Below are positions 41,305-50,273 of a stretch of DNA of 64,000 nucleotides, in pieces. How positions within the stretch are numbered: the first letter of the stretch is position 1; each line of letters begins with the position of its first letter. Source of the DNA: Massilia forsythiae (GTDB lineage: Bacteria > Pseudomonadota > Gammaproteobacteria > Burkholderiales > Burkholderiaceae_D); NCBI RefSeq assembly GCF_012849555.1, contig NZ_CP051685.1, positions 2,976,001 through 3,040,000 of the forward strand. Direction: 5' to 3'. The notes beneath the pieces were generated by a model. That model was not told the origin of the DNA and did no database searches. It worked only from the letters and a program-made list of their open reading frames with translations. Both the position numbers and the translations under genes were made by a program.

Positions 41305-44300
41305 TTACGGCTGCGGATTCCACCCCGCGCCATTGCCGTAGCCCGCAAACACCTTTGCCCGAGTCGAGAAGCGCGCCGCTTCGGCGTCGGTGAGGGTATA
41401 GCCGCCCACGCGCGCGCCCAGGTTCAGCGGGGCGCCGGACAGGTCGGTGCTGCCGTACTCGCGCCAGCCGGCATCCGCGTTGGCGACGACCGGGTTCGGC
41501 GCCGGCTGCCCGTTCACGCCCAATCCCGCCCAGCCCGCCGCGGCGATGTGGCTGTCCATCTTGTTGTTGATGAAGACCACGTTGTCCCACGTCGCGGTGC
41601 CGCCCGGGCTGCGCGCCAGGTAGGTGGCACCGGCCGGCACGTCGCCGTGGTTGGGGCCGGGGCCGGCGCCGTGGGTCAGCTTGTCGTTCAGGAACACGTA
41701 GCCGGGATCGCTCGCCACCGGCACGCGCGCCTGTAGCACGTAGCCGCCGCTGGTCGCGCTGGCGCTGTCGCCCACGCTGCGGATTTCGCTGTTCTCGAAC
41801 AGCGCCGCATGGCTGCTGCCCCAGATGAAGTCGACGTTGCCGGCCACCAGCGTGTTGTAGAACCAGGCCCAGCCCTTCAAGTTCAGCGTGTCCTGCTCGC
41901 TGTAGAAGCTGGCGTTCTTGGCGACCATGCGCGTATCGCTGTTGAAGTACACCGTTTCCGCCTGGCCCGAGATCGCCGCCGAACGGACGGTCGTGTTCCT
42001 CATGCTCAGGTTGTCGAGCACGAGCATGTCGGCCGCCTCCACCAGCATGATCGCGCGTCCGCCGGCCGGGGAGCCGGCAATCGCCGGCGACTGGCTGGAA
42101 CCGGTGCCCGAGTTCAGGCTTTCGTTGTTGGTGTAGCGGATCACCACGCCGTCGCGGCTTTCTCCCTTGATGGTGACATTGTCCTTGCCGTTCAGGTACA
42201 GCAGCTCGTCGTAGGCGCCGTTCCTGACGTTGACCGTCACCGGCGTGGCCTTGGCGACCTTCTGCATCGCATGATTCAATGCGCCCTGCACGGTGCGGAA
42301 GTCGGCGTCGCCGTCGTCGTCCACGGTCAGCGTCGTGCCGGTCGGCGCGCTCGCCTTGGTGGTGAACGACCAGCCGCCCAGCTTGCCGATGCCGACGAAG
42401 GGCAGGCCGCCCAGCTTGGCACCCGTGAACACGCCGTCGGCAATCGCCACGTAGTACTCGGTGCCGTAGGCCAGCTTGTTGCTGTGCAGGGCGATGGTGG
42501 CGGTGTTGCCGTCGATGCGGACCGGCGTGGTGTTCACGCGCCGCACCAGCGCCTGGCCGGCATAGCCGATGGCGTCGCTCTCGCCCGTGGGCTTGATCAC
42601 GTCGACCAGGGCGTCGTCGGCCTTGCGGAAGATGCGGATGCTGCCGCTGGCGCCCAGCGCCGGCGGGTTGTCGAAGGTGAGCTTCAGGGCGCTGTCGACG
42701 TTGACCGAACCCGCCTGCGCCGCCGGCGCGCTGACGCCCTGCAGCGGATAGGTCTGGGTCGGCTGCACGAACTGTGCATTCACGGTAGCGGCGATGGTGC
42801 GCGTCAGCGTCGGGTCGGAACCGCTGGCGAAGACGATGCTGGCGCTGCCGTTGGCGAGCGGCGTCAGGGTCACCGTGTTGCCGCTGGCCGTGGCGCTGAC
42901 CACGTTCGGGTTGCTGGACGTGACCGTGAAACTGTCGGCGCTGCCGTCGGACGCGGCGGCGGTGACGGCGATGGTGGTCGGGGCGTCGCCGGCTTCGGCG
43001 CTGTAGCTGACGATGGATGGATCGAGCGTCAGCTGCACCGGCTTCTGGCGTGGGTCGCCCACGCGCACGTCGTCGATCTGGAACGATTTATTCGCCGTGT
43101 ACAGGCCGATCAGGCCGCGCTGCGCGAACGACGTGTCCGTCACCGACCCCAGGTTCTTGCCGTCCAGGTAGACACTCAAGGTGCTGCCGATCATCTCGAA
43201 GCGCACCGTGTAGAACTGGGCGTCCATGGCGATCGGCGATTTCACCTGCTTCGGGCGGCTGAGCGAGCCGGCCAGCATCTTGGCGATTTCGACCTGCGTG
43301 CTGGTGGTGCTGCTCTGCACGTTCAGGCCGGCGCCGTACCAGTTGTTCTGGTCGACATAGCGCGCGATTATGTACAGCTGCTTGTTGCCGGTGGTGCTGT
43401 TGGTCATCGGGCGGATGCGCGCCTCGAGGTAGTAGTCGCCGGACGGCACGCCGGTAAAAGCGTCCGGCTTCACCAGGGCCAGCACGCCGCCTGTGCTGGC
43501 GGCGGTGTATTGCAGAACTTTGCTATCGCTGCCGGCGGCCTCCGCCACCACACCGAAGGCGCCGTTCGGACCTGACACCGGCAGCAGGTTCCATTTACTT
43601 GTGCCGCCGTTCTGGAAGTCGTCGCAGAAGTACAGGCCGCTCGTTGTCCCATCTTGCGGGCAGTTCAGCACCGGGCCGGTGTCGACCACGATCTTGCCGG
43701 TGCCGGTGATCGCGGTGGTCAGCTTGCCGCCGCCGGCCTGGGCCAGCGCGTTGGCTTTCACCAGCGCCGCGGGACGCGCCGTGAAGGCATAGGGCGGTGT
43801 CCAGGATGCGGTGGACGGCAGCGAACATACGCCCAGCGCGGCGCCGTTCAGCAGCGAGCCGCTGTCCTTGAAGGCGCCGGCGGTGGCGTCGCCGGGGTTC
43901 TTGACGATGGCGTCGCAACTGGCGGCGCCGGCGATCTCGAACACGTTGGCGTTCGACAGCACCTTGGCGCCCGTGCCGGGGCCGACGCTGTAGCTGTTCT
44001 TGTAGACCGCGGCCGACTTGCTGCCGGCGTAGTAATTGTTGAACAGGTGGACCTGGCCGAAGCGCACGCGCGGCGCGCGCGACTGCACGTCGCGGAACAC
44101 GTTGTTGCTGAAGGTGACGCGCAGCTTGCCTTCGTCGGCGGTGGCGCTGCTGCTGGAGCCGATCAGGTTGTTCTTGTCGTGTTCGCCGAACACGTTGTAC
44201 GACAGCGTGACGTAGTCGGACGCGTTGGTGACGTCGACCGCGCCGTCGTGGCACTGTTTCACATGGCCGTTCTCGACCGGCAGGTAGTTGTCGGTGACCG

Positions 44301-44886
44301 GGGCGTCGGTGAAGGAATTGTGGTCGATCCAGATATGGTCGGAACCGGTAATGGCGATCGCGTCGTAGGCCGCGTTCCAGTTGCCGGTGGCGCCGTCCGC
44401 CGGGTCGAACACCGGCTCGACGTCGCACGGATTCACGATTTTCAGGTTTCGGACGATGACCTGCGACACGCCGGACAGGATCATGTGGCCGTTGACCAGG
44501 CCGGCATTGGCGCCGTCGCCGATCAGCGTGGTGTTGCTCTTGAGGCGGATGGCGCCGCGCGCCGACTGGTCGGCGGTGCTGGTATACGGTTTACCTTCGG
44601 TCATGTCGACGGTGCCGACCAGCTTGATGATCTTCGGCGCGACGCCGCCGTTGGCGATCGCCGCCAGCAGCTGGGCGCGATTGGCGACGGTGTAGATCTG
44701 TTCGGTGACGGCGTTGGCGCCGGCGACGGTGCCGCCGCCCTGGCTGGCCCAGCCGTCGAGCGGGGCCGTGGCGCGCGCCGCATCCACGCTGGCGCCGTGG
44801 ACGGCGCCGGTGGTGGCGAAGCTGCCGAGGCAGGCCGACAGCAGGGCGGCCGCGCGTAGCGAGGCCTTGAGATGCAGTTGTCTCAT
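41305..44886 (-). CDS. Bifunctional secreted pectate lyase (PL1) / pectin methylesterase (CE8)
   Basis: A 1193-residue exported enzyme. Signal peptide 1-31 (ending AVHGA). A pectate lyase beta-helix spans about 45-385: WIDHNSF at 186, HDGAVDV with His213, and the R-x-P-x-x-R motif at 270-275. A laminin-G/concanavalin-like sugar-binding domain lies at about 405-625, followed by a Big-type beta domain (635-715) and an SbsA-like Ig domain (about 725-850). The C-terminal pectinesterase (860-1193) has Gln998-Asp999 (SEQDTL), Asp1019 (GNVDFIWG) and Arg1092 (YLARSPGG). One chain can therefore de-esterify pectin and cleave it by beta-elimination. It is 27 nt downstream of a PEP-CTERM gene. Confidence 0.95.
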   Translation of the reverse strand: MRQLHLKASLRAAALLSACLGSFATTGAVHGASVDAARATAPLDGWASQGGGTVAGANAVTEQIYTVANRAQLLAAIANGGVAPKIIKLVGTVDMTEGKPYTSTADQSARGAIRLKSNTTLIGDGANAGLVNGHMILSGVSQVIVRNLKIVNPCDVEPVFDPADGATGNWNAAYDAIAITGSDHIWIDHNSFTDAPVTDNYLPVENGHVKQCHDGAVDVTNASDYVTLSYNVFGEHDKNNLIGSSSSATADEGKLRVTFSNNVFRDVQSRAPRVRFGQVHLFNNYYAGSKSAAVYKNSYSVGPGTGAKVLSNANVFEIAGAASCDAIVKNPGDATAGAFKDSGSLLNGAALGVCSLPSTASWTPPYAFTARPAALVKANALAQAGGGKLTTAITGTGKIVVDTGPVLNCPQDGTTSGLYFCDDFQNGGTSKWNLLPVSGPNGAFGVVAEAAGSDSKVLQYTAASTGGVLALVKPDAFTGVPSGDYYLEARIRPMTNSTTGNKQLYIIARYVDQNNWYGAGLNVQSSTTSTQVEIAKMLAGSLSRPKQVKSPIAMDAQFYTVRFEMIGSTLSVYLDGKNLGSVTDTSFAQRGLIGLYTANKSFQIDDVRVGDPRQKPVQLTLDPSIVSYSAEAGDAPTTIAVTAAASDGSADSFTVTSSNPNVVSATASGNTVTLTPLANGSASIVFASGSDPTLTRTIAATVNAQFVQPTQTYPLQGVSAPAAQAGSVNVDSALKLTFDNPPALGASGSIRIFRKADDALVDVIKPTGESDAIGYAGQALVRRVNTTPVRIDGNTATIALHSNKLAYGTEYYVAIADGVFTGAKLGGLPFVGIGKLGGWSFTTKASAPTGTTLTVDDDGDADFRTVQGALNHAMQKVAKATPVTVNVRNGAYDELLYLNGKDNVTIKGESRDGVVIRYTNNESLNSGTGSSQSPAIAGSPAGGRAIMLVEAADMLVLDNLSMRNTTVRSAAISGQAETVYFNSDTRMVAKNASFYSEQDTLNLKGWAWFYNTLVAGNVDFIWGSSHAALFENSEIRSVGDSASATSGGYVLQARVPVASDPGYVFLNDKLTHGAGPGPNHGDVPAGATYLARSPGGTATWDNVVFINNKMDSHIAAAGWAGLGVNGQPAPNPVVANADAGWREYGSTDLSGAPLNLGARVGGYTLTDAEAARFSTRAKVFAGYGNGAGWNPQP

Positions 44887-44913
44887 ATTGGGTTCTCCTG
44901 GAAGACGGCGGGA

Positions 44914-45525
44914 TCAGGCGTGCTTGGCGTTCTTGGCGCGTTGGCGGCGGCCGGCGGCGAGGCCCGCCGCGCCCAGCAGCATCAGCGCCGCGCTGCCCGG
45001 TTCGGGCACGTCTGTTGCCGCCGCCGCGCCGATCTGCGCCGTGAACGCGCCGAAGTCGGCGTTCCAGGTGACCCGGCTCAGGTCGACGCCGATGCGGTGG
45101 CCGTCCAGCACCGACAGGCCCGGCACGCCTGCGCTTGTACCATTTACTGCGCTGCCGTCGACCAGCGTGAAGCTGCCGATCGGCGCCGCCAGGGTGGCGC
45201 CGAAATCGAAGGTGAAGCGGTAGTCGGCGCCGGCCGGGATCGCCATGTTGTTGTAGACGGTCAGCAGGCCGGTGTCCGAGAAATCGAAGCCGAACAGGTA
45301 GTCGCCGCTGAGGAATTCGACGCCGCTGCCGCTCGGGTCCAGGTGGCTGACGTTGCTGCCGGCTTCCGCCGCGAAGTTGTGATCGAGGCCGAGGACGTTG
45401 TCCGCCTTGCCGTTGTAGGTGGCGGTGATGATGGTGGCGCCGTCCAGCGCCAGGGGCGCCGCGTGTGCCTGGCCGGCGACGAGGGTTGCCGCGACCAGGG
45501 TCTCCAGAATCGTTATGGTTTTCAT
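44914..45525 (-). CDS. PEP-CTERM protein encoded before the pectinase
   Basis: A 203-residue exported protein: signal peptide (about 1-22, ending GQAHA), a beta-rich domain, and the C-terminal anchor VPEPGSAALMLLGAAGLAAG followed by RRQR. Sorting would depend on an exosortase encoded elsewhere. TGAGACG precedes the ATG at 45525. It is the first gene of the pectinase transcript, 27 nt upstream. Its role, perhaps surface binding of substrate or enzyme, is inference from position. Confidence 0.9.
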   Translation of the reverse strand: MKTITILETLVAATLVAGQAHAAPLALDGATIITATYNGKADNVLGLDHNFAAEAGSNVSHLDPSGSGVEFLSGDYLFGFDFSDTGLLTVYNNMAIPAGADYRFTFDFGATLAAPIGSFTLVDGSAVNGTSAGVPGLSVLDGHRIGVDLSRVTWNADFGAFTAQIGAAAATDVPEPGSAALMLLGAAGLAAGRRQRAKNAKHA

Positions 45526-45795
45526 TGTCGTCTCAAAGTCGTTATGGGATGCCCGCCTTCGCGCGCTACCGCCGGGCCGGTTTTTCACGCGCACGCGCCA
45601 TGGCGCCGGACGTGCGCATGCCGCGCCGGCTCCTGCCTGCCTGCGATATGAAAAAGTGAGCCGGCCGGAGGCGGCCGTGTTGCGATGGCGCTGCGCGATG
45701 CCGTCGTCCCGGAGCGTTGCCGGGGCGGTGAAGGCATCGGTTTCCTGCCGGCGTCTGGACCAGCAGGAGCCGAAAGCTTAGCACGGCGCTATCGA

Positions 45796-45812
45796 AATTG
45801 GTCCGGCCAATT
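45796..45812. promoter_or_regulatory. Operator-like palindrome 1 upstream of the pectinase operon
   Basis: AATTGGTCCGGCCAATT: 6-bp arms AATTGG/CCAATT around TCCGG. The core TGGTC-C-GGCCA resembles FCD/GntR-family operators (TGGTNNNACCA type). Its core recurs at 45849-45863. It lies in a 378-base gap without a gene (45526-45903), between the pectinase operon and the LytTR response regulator. Confidence 0.55.
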
Positions 45813-45848
45813 CAATTGTTTTTCAAAAATTGTTGCCAAATTGGTGAA

Positions 45849-45863
45849 ACTGGCCAGACCAGT
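45849..45863. promoter_or_regulatory. Operator-like palindrome 2 upstream of the pectinase operon
   Basis: ACTGGCCAGACCAGT: 5-bp arms. Read on the minus strand the core is TGGTCTGGCCA, differing from the first site by one base. The centres are 52 bp apart, about five helical turns. Confidence 0.5.
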
Positions 45864-45903
45864 GTTTACGTGCAACGGCCGCATGCGCCGCTGCTGCCGC
45901 GGT

Positions 45904-46854
45904 TCACATCTGGCGGAACAGGTCGGCGTAGTTGCGGCTCACCACCAGCTCTTCCGGCCGTCCCTTGAGCCGCACCAGCAGGCGCCCGCGGAAGTCGGTA
46001 CGGGTGCCGGCCACGTGGCGCGCGGCGACGATGGCGCCGCGGTGGATCTGCCAGAACTGGCGGGCGTCGAGCTGGTCGCGCAGCTGGCGCAGCGGCGTGC
46101 GGATCAGGTGTTCGCCGTCGACCGTGAATACGCTGGTGTATTTGTCGTTGCTCTGGAAATAGATGACTTCGTCGACCGCGATCAGGCGTGTCTCGTTGCC
46201 CTGGGCGGCGCGGATCCAGTGCAGCGGCTCGGGAGCGGATGCGGGCGGCGTACCCGGCACCGGCACAGGGGCGGCCTGCAGGGTGGCCGGCAAGCCGACG
46301 CCGAGCTGGCGCAGCAGGGCGGCCAGCGTGCCGGCATCGAGTGCCGCGGGCACCGCTGCGGCCGGCTGTACGGATTGCGCGCCGGCGGCGGACAAGGTGG
46401 CTGCTTGCTCCGGCGCGGCCGGCGAGGAAGATTGCCCCGGCGCGGCCAGCGCAGGAGATTGCCCCGGCGCCGCCAGCGCCTCCTGCAAGCGCGCCACCGT
46501 GCGCTGCAGCCGTTCCAGCCGGATCGGCTTGAGCAGGTAGTCGAAGGCGGCGTGCTCGAACGCCTGCAGCGCGTAGTGGTCGTGCGCGGTGGTGAACACC
46601 ACGCGCGGCGCCGGCGCGCCGGCATGCACATCGGCGAACAGGCGCGCGGCCAGGTCGATGCCGTTCAGGCCGGGCATCTGGATGTCCAGGAACACGACGT
46701 CCGGCGCCAGCTCGTCGATCAGGCGCAGCGCCTCGATGCCGTTGCCGGCGCGCGCGGCGATGCGCAGGCCGGGCCAGGCCAGCGCCAGTTGCTCGGCCAG
46801 GTAATCGAGCAGGTGCGGTTCGTCGTCGGCGATCAGGGCGCGGATGGGGTCGAT
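45904..46854 (-). CDS. LytTR-family response regulator with apparent ATC start codon
   Basis: A 316-residue response regulator if started at ATC 46854. The receiver domain (4-120) has acidic pocket Asp10-Asp11 and phosphoacceptor Asp57 (VVFLDIQMPG). A Pro/Ala/Gln linker (about 125-205) leads to a LytTR DNA-binding domain (about 210-316: YFQSNDKYTSVFTVDGEHL, FWQIHRGAIVAARHV). No ATG, GTG or TTG lies in frame near the receiver start. GAGGT sits 6 nt before the ATC, giving IDPIRALIADDEPHLL, exactly where the family begins. It overlaps the kinase gene by 22 nt, so translation is coupled. A sequencing error is the alternative. Confidence 0.85.
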   Translation of the reverse strand: MDPIRALIADDEPHLLDYLAEQLALAWPGLRIAARAGNGIEALRLIDELAPDVVFLDIQMPGLNGIDLAARLFADVHAGAPAPRVVFTTAHDHYALQAFEHAAFDYLLKPIRLERLQRTVARLQEALAAPGQSPALAAPGQSSSPAAPEQAATLSAAGAQSVQPAAAVPAALDAGTLAALLRQLGVGLPATLQAAPVPVPGTPPASAPEPLHWIRAAQGNETRLIAVDEVIYFQSNDKYTSVFTVDGEHLIRTPLRQLRDQLDARQFWQIHRGAIVAARHVAGTRTDFRGRLLVRLKGRPEELVVSRNYADLFRQM

Positions 46855-48053
46855 GGCCTTACCTCGGGCAGTGGGTTGGGTGGTTCGACGAGCGGCAGCA
46901 GCAAGCGCGAGGTGACGCCGCCGGCGGCGTTTTCCAGCAGTTGCAGCCGCGCCGCGTCGCCGTACAGGCTGTGCAGGCGCTCGCGCAGGTTGGCCAGGCC
47001 GACGCCGCCGCCGCGGCGCGGCACCGCATGCGTCGCGGTGGCGTGCAGGCCGGCGCCGTCGTCGGCGACCTCGATGCGCAGCAGGGCGCCGCCGGCCGCA
47101 TCGCGGTCGAGCGTGGCGCGCACGACGATCTCGCCGCCCGCCACCTTCGGCTCGATGCCGTGCATGACCGCGTTTTCCACCAGCGGCTGCACCAGCATCG
47201 GCGCCAGCGGCAGCGCGCGGCAGGCTGCGTCTACCTCGATGCGGTGGCGCAGGCGCGCGCTCAGGCGCACCGCCAGCACGTCGAGGTAGGCACCGGCCAG
47301 GTCGAGCTCGGCGCCCACGCTGGCCTGCTGGGCGCGGCTGGCCGCCAGGCTGGCGCGCAGGAAATCGATCAGGCGTTCCAGCATGTGGCGCGCCTGCTGC
47401 GGCGCCGGGCCGATCAGGCTGACCACGTTGGCCAGCGTGTTGTACAGGAAGTGCGGTTCGATCTGCGCCTGCAGCGCGCGCAGGCGCGCCTCGGCCAGCA
47501 GGCGGCCGGCTTCGGCGATGCGTTCCTGCTGCTGGGCCGCCAGCGTCTCGCGCGCCAGGCGCCGCTCGCCGGCGGCCAGCACGGCGATCATCAAGAGTGC
47601 GATGCCGACGCCGAACGGCAGCAGCGGCGCCAGCGTGCTGCTCTGCAGCAGCGCGGCGAACGGGTCGGCGCCCAGTACCAGCGCATCGCTCAGGGCGATG
47701 CCGAGCACGGCGCATACCGCCATCACGAGGATTTCGCAAGCGCGCAGCGGCAGCGAGCGGCGCCCGGCGGACGGCGCCAGCCGCCGCAGCAGGATCAGCG
47801 CGGTGTGGACCATGAAGCCCACCACGTTCGAGGTCAGCACCGCGCGTGCCAGCAGCGGCGCGAACGGCAAGCTAATGCGTGTGAATGCCGGCAGAAACAG
47901 AGCGATCGCCAGGCCGATCAGCGAATTCCACAGCGCCGTGTACACGAGGTTGCGCACCGCCGAAGGCGGCCAGCGGCGGAACGGGGCGATCACCTCCAGC
48001 GGATGGGAGCGGGACAGTCCTGGGGGAGCCGGCATGCTGGTGTCAGTGCGCAT
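46833..48053 (-). CDS. Membrane sensor histidine kinase of the LytS/AlgZ (His_kinase) type
   Basis: A 406-residue inner-membrane kinase. Four hydrophobic segments (about 40-58, 66-90, 105-125, 143-161), a coiled linker (165-195), the His_kinase box AQIEPHFLYNTLANVVSL with phosphorylated His201, and an ATPase domain with LVENAVMHGIEPK and DDGAGLH...GVGLANLRERL. It pairs with the LytTR regulator whose gene overlaps its 3' end. The signal is unknown. An alternative start is the ATG at 48035; neither has a strong ribosome site. Confidence 0.92.
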   Translation of the reverse strand: MRTDTSMPAPPGLSRSHPLEVIAPFRRWPPSAVRNLVYTALWNSLIGLAIALFLPAFTRISLPFAPLLARAVLTSNVVGFMVHTALILLRRLAPSAGRRSLPLRACEILVMAVCAVLGIALSDALVLGADPFAALLQSSTLAPLLPFGVGIALLMIAVLAAGERRLARETLAAQQQERIAEAGRLLAEARLRALQAQIEPHFLYNTLANVVSLIGPAPQQARHMLERLIDFLRASLAASRAQQASVGAELDLAGAYLDVLAVRLSARLRHRIEVDAACRALPLAPMLVQPLVENAVMHGIEPKVAGGEIVVRATLDRDAAGGALLRIEVADDGAGLHATATHAVPRRGGGVGLANLRERLHSLYGDAARLQLLENAAGGVTSRLLLPLVEPPNPLPEVRPSTPSAP

Positions 48054-48074
48054 TCGAATGCTTGTCCATAATTT

Positions 48075-49580
48075 TCACGCTAGCAAGAAATTACCATGAA
48101 AACAATGCGGTGTGCGATAGGGCAAGCGCGCCAGCGCCAGCGGCCCGGCATGCACGCGCGCCGCGTCGAACACCGTCAGCACGCTGGTGCCGGCGCGGGT
48201 ATCCTGCGCTACTCCGACGAGATAGCCGTCCAGCTCCGACCGCGCGCCGGCGCGTGGCACCAGCACGTGTTCCTCGGCGCGCCAGCCGGGACCGAAGCGC
48301 CAGCTGTCGCTGTGGCCGCCGTCGACGTCGACCACGTGCACCGTGTCCAGGATGCGCCCGGCGTTGCGGCGGTCGCTGGCGAGCAGGGCCAGGCGGCGGT
48401 GGCGCCGCCCGACCACCTGCGGCATCACGCGCGGGAACTCGGCGCCGTCCAGCAGGCGCACGGTGCGCGCCCGGCCGCTGGCGTAGTCGAGCGTCACGCG
48501 CATGGCGCGGTGGCCGCCCGGTTGGTTCGGCTGGCGCTCGCCGCGCATGATGCCGCCGTTGGCGGCCAGCTGGTCGCCGTCGTGCAGTACCAGGTCGACG
48601 TGGGTGACGGCGCCGTCGGCCTCGTCCCAGGCATTCCCGAAGTGGAACACCATGCGCGGCGGCAGCTCGAAGACGCGGCGCACGCGCAAGCTGTCCTTGG
48701 CCACCACCACCACCCGCGTCGGCCGCGCGGCCGCTCCGCTACCGGCCCAGACATGGCGCTCGGCCATGCTCAGCCCGGGGTCGTCGGCGATGTCGTAGGG
48801 CGGCACCACGAACACCAGGTGGCGCTCGCTGACGGCGAAGTCGTGCAGCAGCGCCAGTTGCGGCACCTCGACCATGCCGGCCTGCAGCACGTTGCCGTCG
48901 GCGCCGATACGGTAGAGGGCAAGCTTGTCGCTGCCGGGCTGGGCGCCGAAGTTCCACAGGCTGCCGTCGGCGCCGATCTTCGGGTGCGCCGAGAACGGCA
49001 TCGACTGCAGGTCGTCGCGCCAGGTTTTCAGGCCGCGCGTGGCCAGCGTGTCCGGATCGACCTCGGTGGCGGAACCGCCTTCCCACAACGCGTACACGCG
49101 CCCGCCGAACGGCAGCAGGTTGGTGTTGGCGGCGTTCAGGGTATCGTTGTCGCGGAACGGCTTGCGCAGGATGCCGGTGCCGAAGGCCGGATACAGGAAG
49201 CGTCCGGCGGCGGATTCCTCGACGAACTTGCGGGTCTCGACGAAGCGGCCGCGGTGCGTGACGCGGCCTGCGCCGATTTGCCAGCGCTGCGCGAAACCGT
49301 CGCCGTCGAACCAGTGGTGGTAGCGCTCGCCGTCGCGTTCGAAGCGTCCCGGCCCGTTGCGGTAGAACACGCCGCGCAGGTCGGGCGGCAGGCGGCCTTC
49401 CACCACGGCCGGCCCCTGCTGCTCGCCTTCCAGGTCGGCGTAGATGGCCAGGCTGGGGTCGTGCTCCAGCGCGGCGTGGAAGCGGCGGAAGGTGTCGGCG
49501 TCGGCGCGGGCGGCGCCGGGAAGCAGGAGGGCGCCCAGGCCCAGGGCGCATCCGGCTTGCAGGAACTGGCGGCGTTGCAT
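48075..49580 (-). CDS. Carotenoid oxygenase family protein, exported (Tat-type signal)
   Basis: A 501-residue non-heme iron(II) dioxygenase of the RPE65/CCD family that cleaves double bonds in carotenoids, apocarotenals or stilbene-type aromatics. The four iron-binding histidines are His199 (HPKIG), His246 (LLHDFAVS), His313 (VFHFGNAWDE) and His495 (CFHGNFLL) near the C-terminus. The N-terminus MQRRQFLQAGCALGLGAL has a twin-arginine-like pattern and ends in AARADA, so periplasmic location is predicted, which is uncommon for this family. It is 16 nt downstream of the DUF2141 gene. Confidence 0.93.
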   Translation of the reverse strand: MQRRQFLQAGCALGLGALLLPGAARADADTFRRFHAALEHDPSLAIYADLEGEQQGPAVVEGRLPPDLRGVFYRNGPGRFERDGERYHHWFDGDGFAQRWQIGAGRVTHRGRFVETRKFVEESAAGRFLYPAFGTGILRKPFRDNDTLNAANTNLLPFGGRVYALWEGGSATEVDPDTLATRGLKTWRDDLQSMPFSAHPKIGADGSLWNFGAQPGSDKLALYRIGADGNVLQAGMVEVPQLALLHDFAVSERHLVFVVPPYDIADDPGLSMAERHVWAGSGAAARPTRVVVVAKDSLRVRRVFELPPRMVFHFGNAWDEADGAVTHVDLVLHDGDQLAANGGIMRGERQPNQPGGHRAMRVTLDYASGRARTVRLLDGAEFPRVMPQVVGRRHRRLALLASDRRNAGRILDTVHVVDVDGGHSDSWRFGPGWRAEEHVLVPRAGARSELDGYLVGVAQDTRAGTSVLTVFDAARVHAGPLALARLPYRTPHCFHGNFLLA

Positions 49581-49596
49581 GGCGGCGCCTCCGGCT

Positions 49597-50013
49597 TCAA
49601 CGCAGGGTGACGCTGGCGGCCAGGCCGGCGGCCGGCACCGTGACGCTGGCGGCGTCGAAGGCGGGCGGACCCATGCGGCCCTCGGCGTCGTTGCCGAAGG
49701 CGTAGGGTTCGAGCGGCATGCCCATCGGGTTGGCGTCCAGCTTGTCGTTGGCGTTGCGGTCGTGGTAGGCCGCGATGGCGTAGGCGCCGGGCGCCAGGTC
49801 CTGGATCACCAGGGTCGTGGCGCCCTTGGCGGCGGGGGCGTGCACGGTGCGCAGCGGCTGCTTCAGGTAGCCGGCGCCGTCGTACAGGGCGACCATCACC
49901 TGGCCGTCGCCGGATTGGACGTTGTCGACGCGGATGGTCAGGTCGGCGGCCTGGGAAACGGAAACGGCGCAGGCGGCCAGGGCCGGCAGGAGGGTGCGGA
50001 TCGTGAGAGGCAT
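49597..50013 (-). CDS. Exported DUF2141 protein
   Basis: A 138-residue protein with a signal peptide (1-22, ending SVSQA) and one DUF2141 domain recognised by LTIRVDNVQSGDGQVMVALY and the calcium-loop-like HDRNANDKLDANPMGMP followed by EPYAFGN. Function unknown; DUF2141 genes often stand next to carotenoid or polyene-related oxidoreductases. It is the first gene of the two-gene transcript with the carotenoid oxygenase. Confidence 0.9.
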   Translation of the reverse strand: MPLTIRTLLPALAACAVSVSQAADLTIRVDNVQSGDGQVMVALYDGAGYLKQPLRTVHAPAAKGATTLVIQDLAPGAYAIAAYHDRNANDKLDANPMGMPLEPYAFGNDAEGRMGPPAFDAASVTVPAAGLAASVTLR

Positions 50014-50208
50014 GGCGTGCTCCAGTCTGGTTGGGTTGGAGGCACTCTAGCGGGACGCCGCGGGCGGCATGCGGCCATGCGACGAAACGGCGCTGGGCGG
50101 CGCGAGATGCGCTGCCGCGGCGTGAAATGCGGGAAGAGGGCGAGCTAGGCGAACGAGGTGAACGAGGCGCATGGCGTGCGCGGCGCCGGCGGCACGAAAA
50201 ACGCGGGC

Positions 50209-50240
50209 AAAAAAGATGCCGCCCGGCGAAGGGGCGGCAT
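50209..50240 (-). terminator. Predicted terminator of the small gene at 50274
   Basis: Stem ATGCCGCCC / GGGCGGCAT (50216-50224 and 50232-50240). On the minus strand it is followed by a run of U (complement of 50210-50214). A second small hairpin, ACCGGC/GCCGGT, is at 50251-50266. Confidence 0.7.
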
Positions 50241-50273
50241 GTCGGTCGACACCGGCCGAAGCCGGTGATCCGG

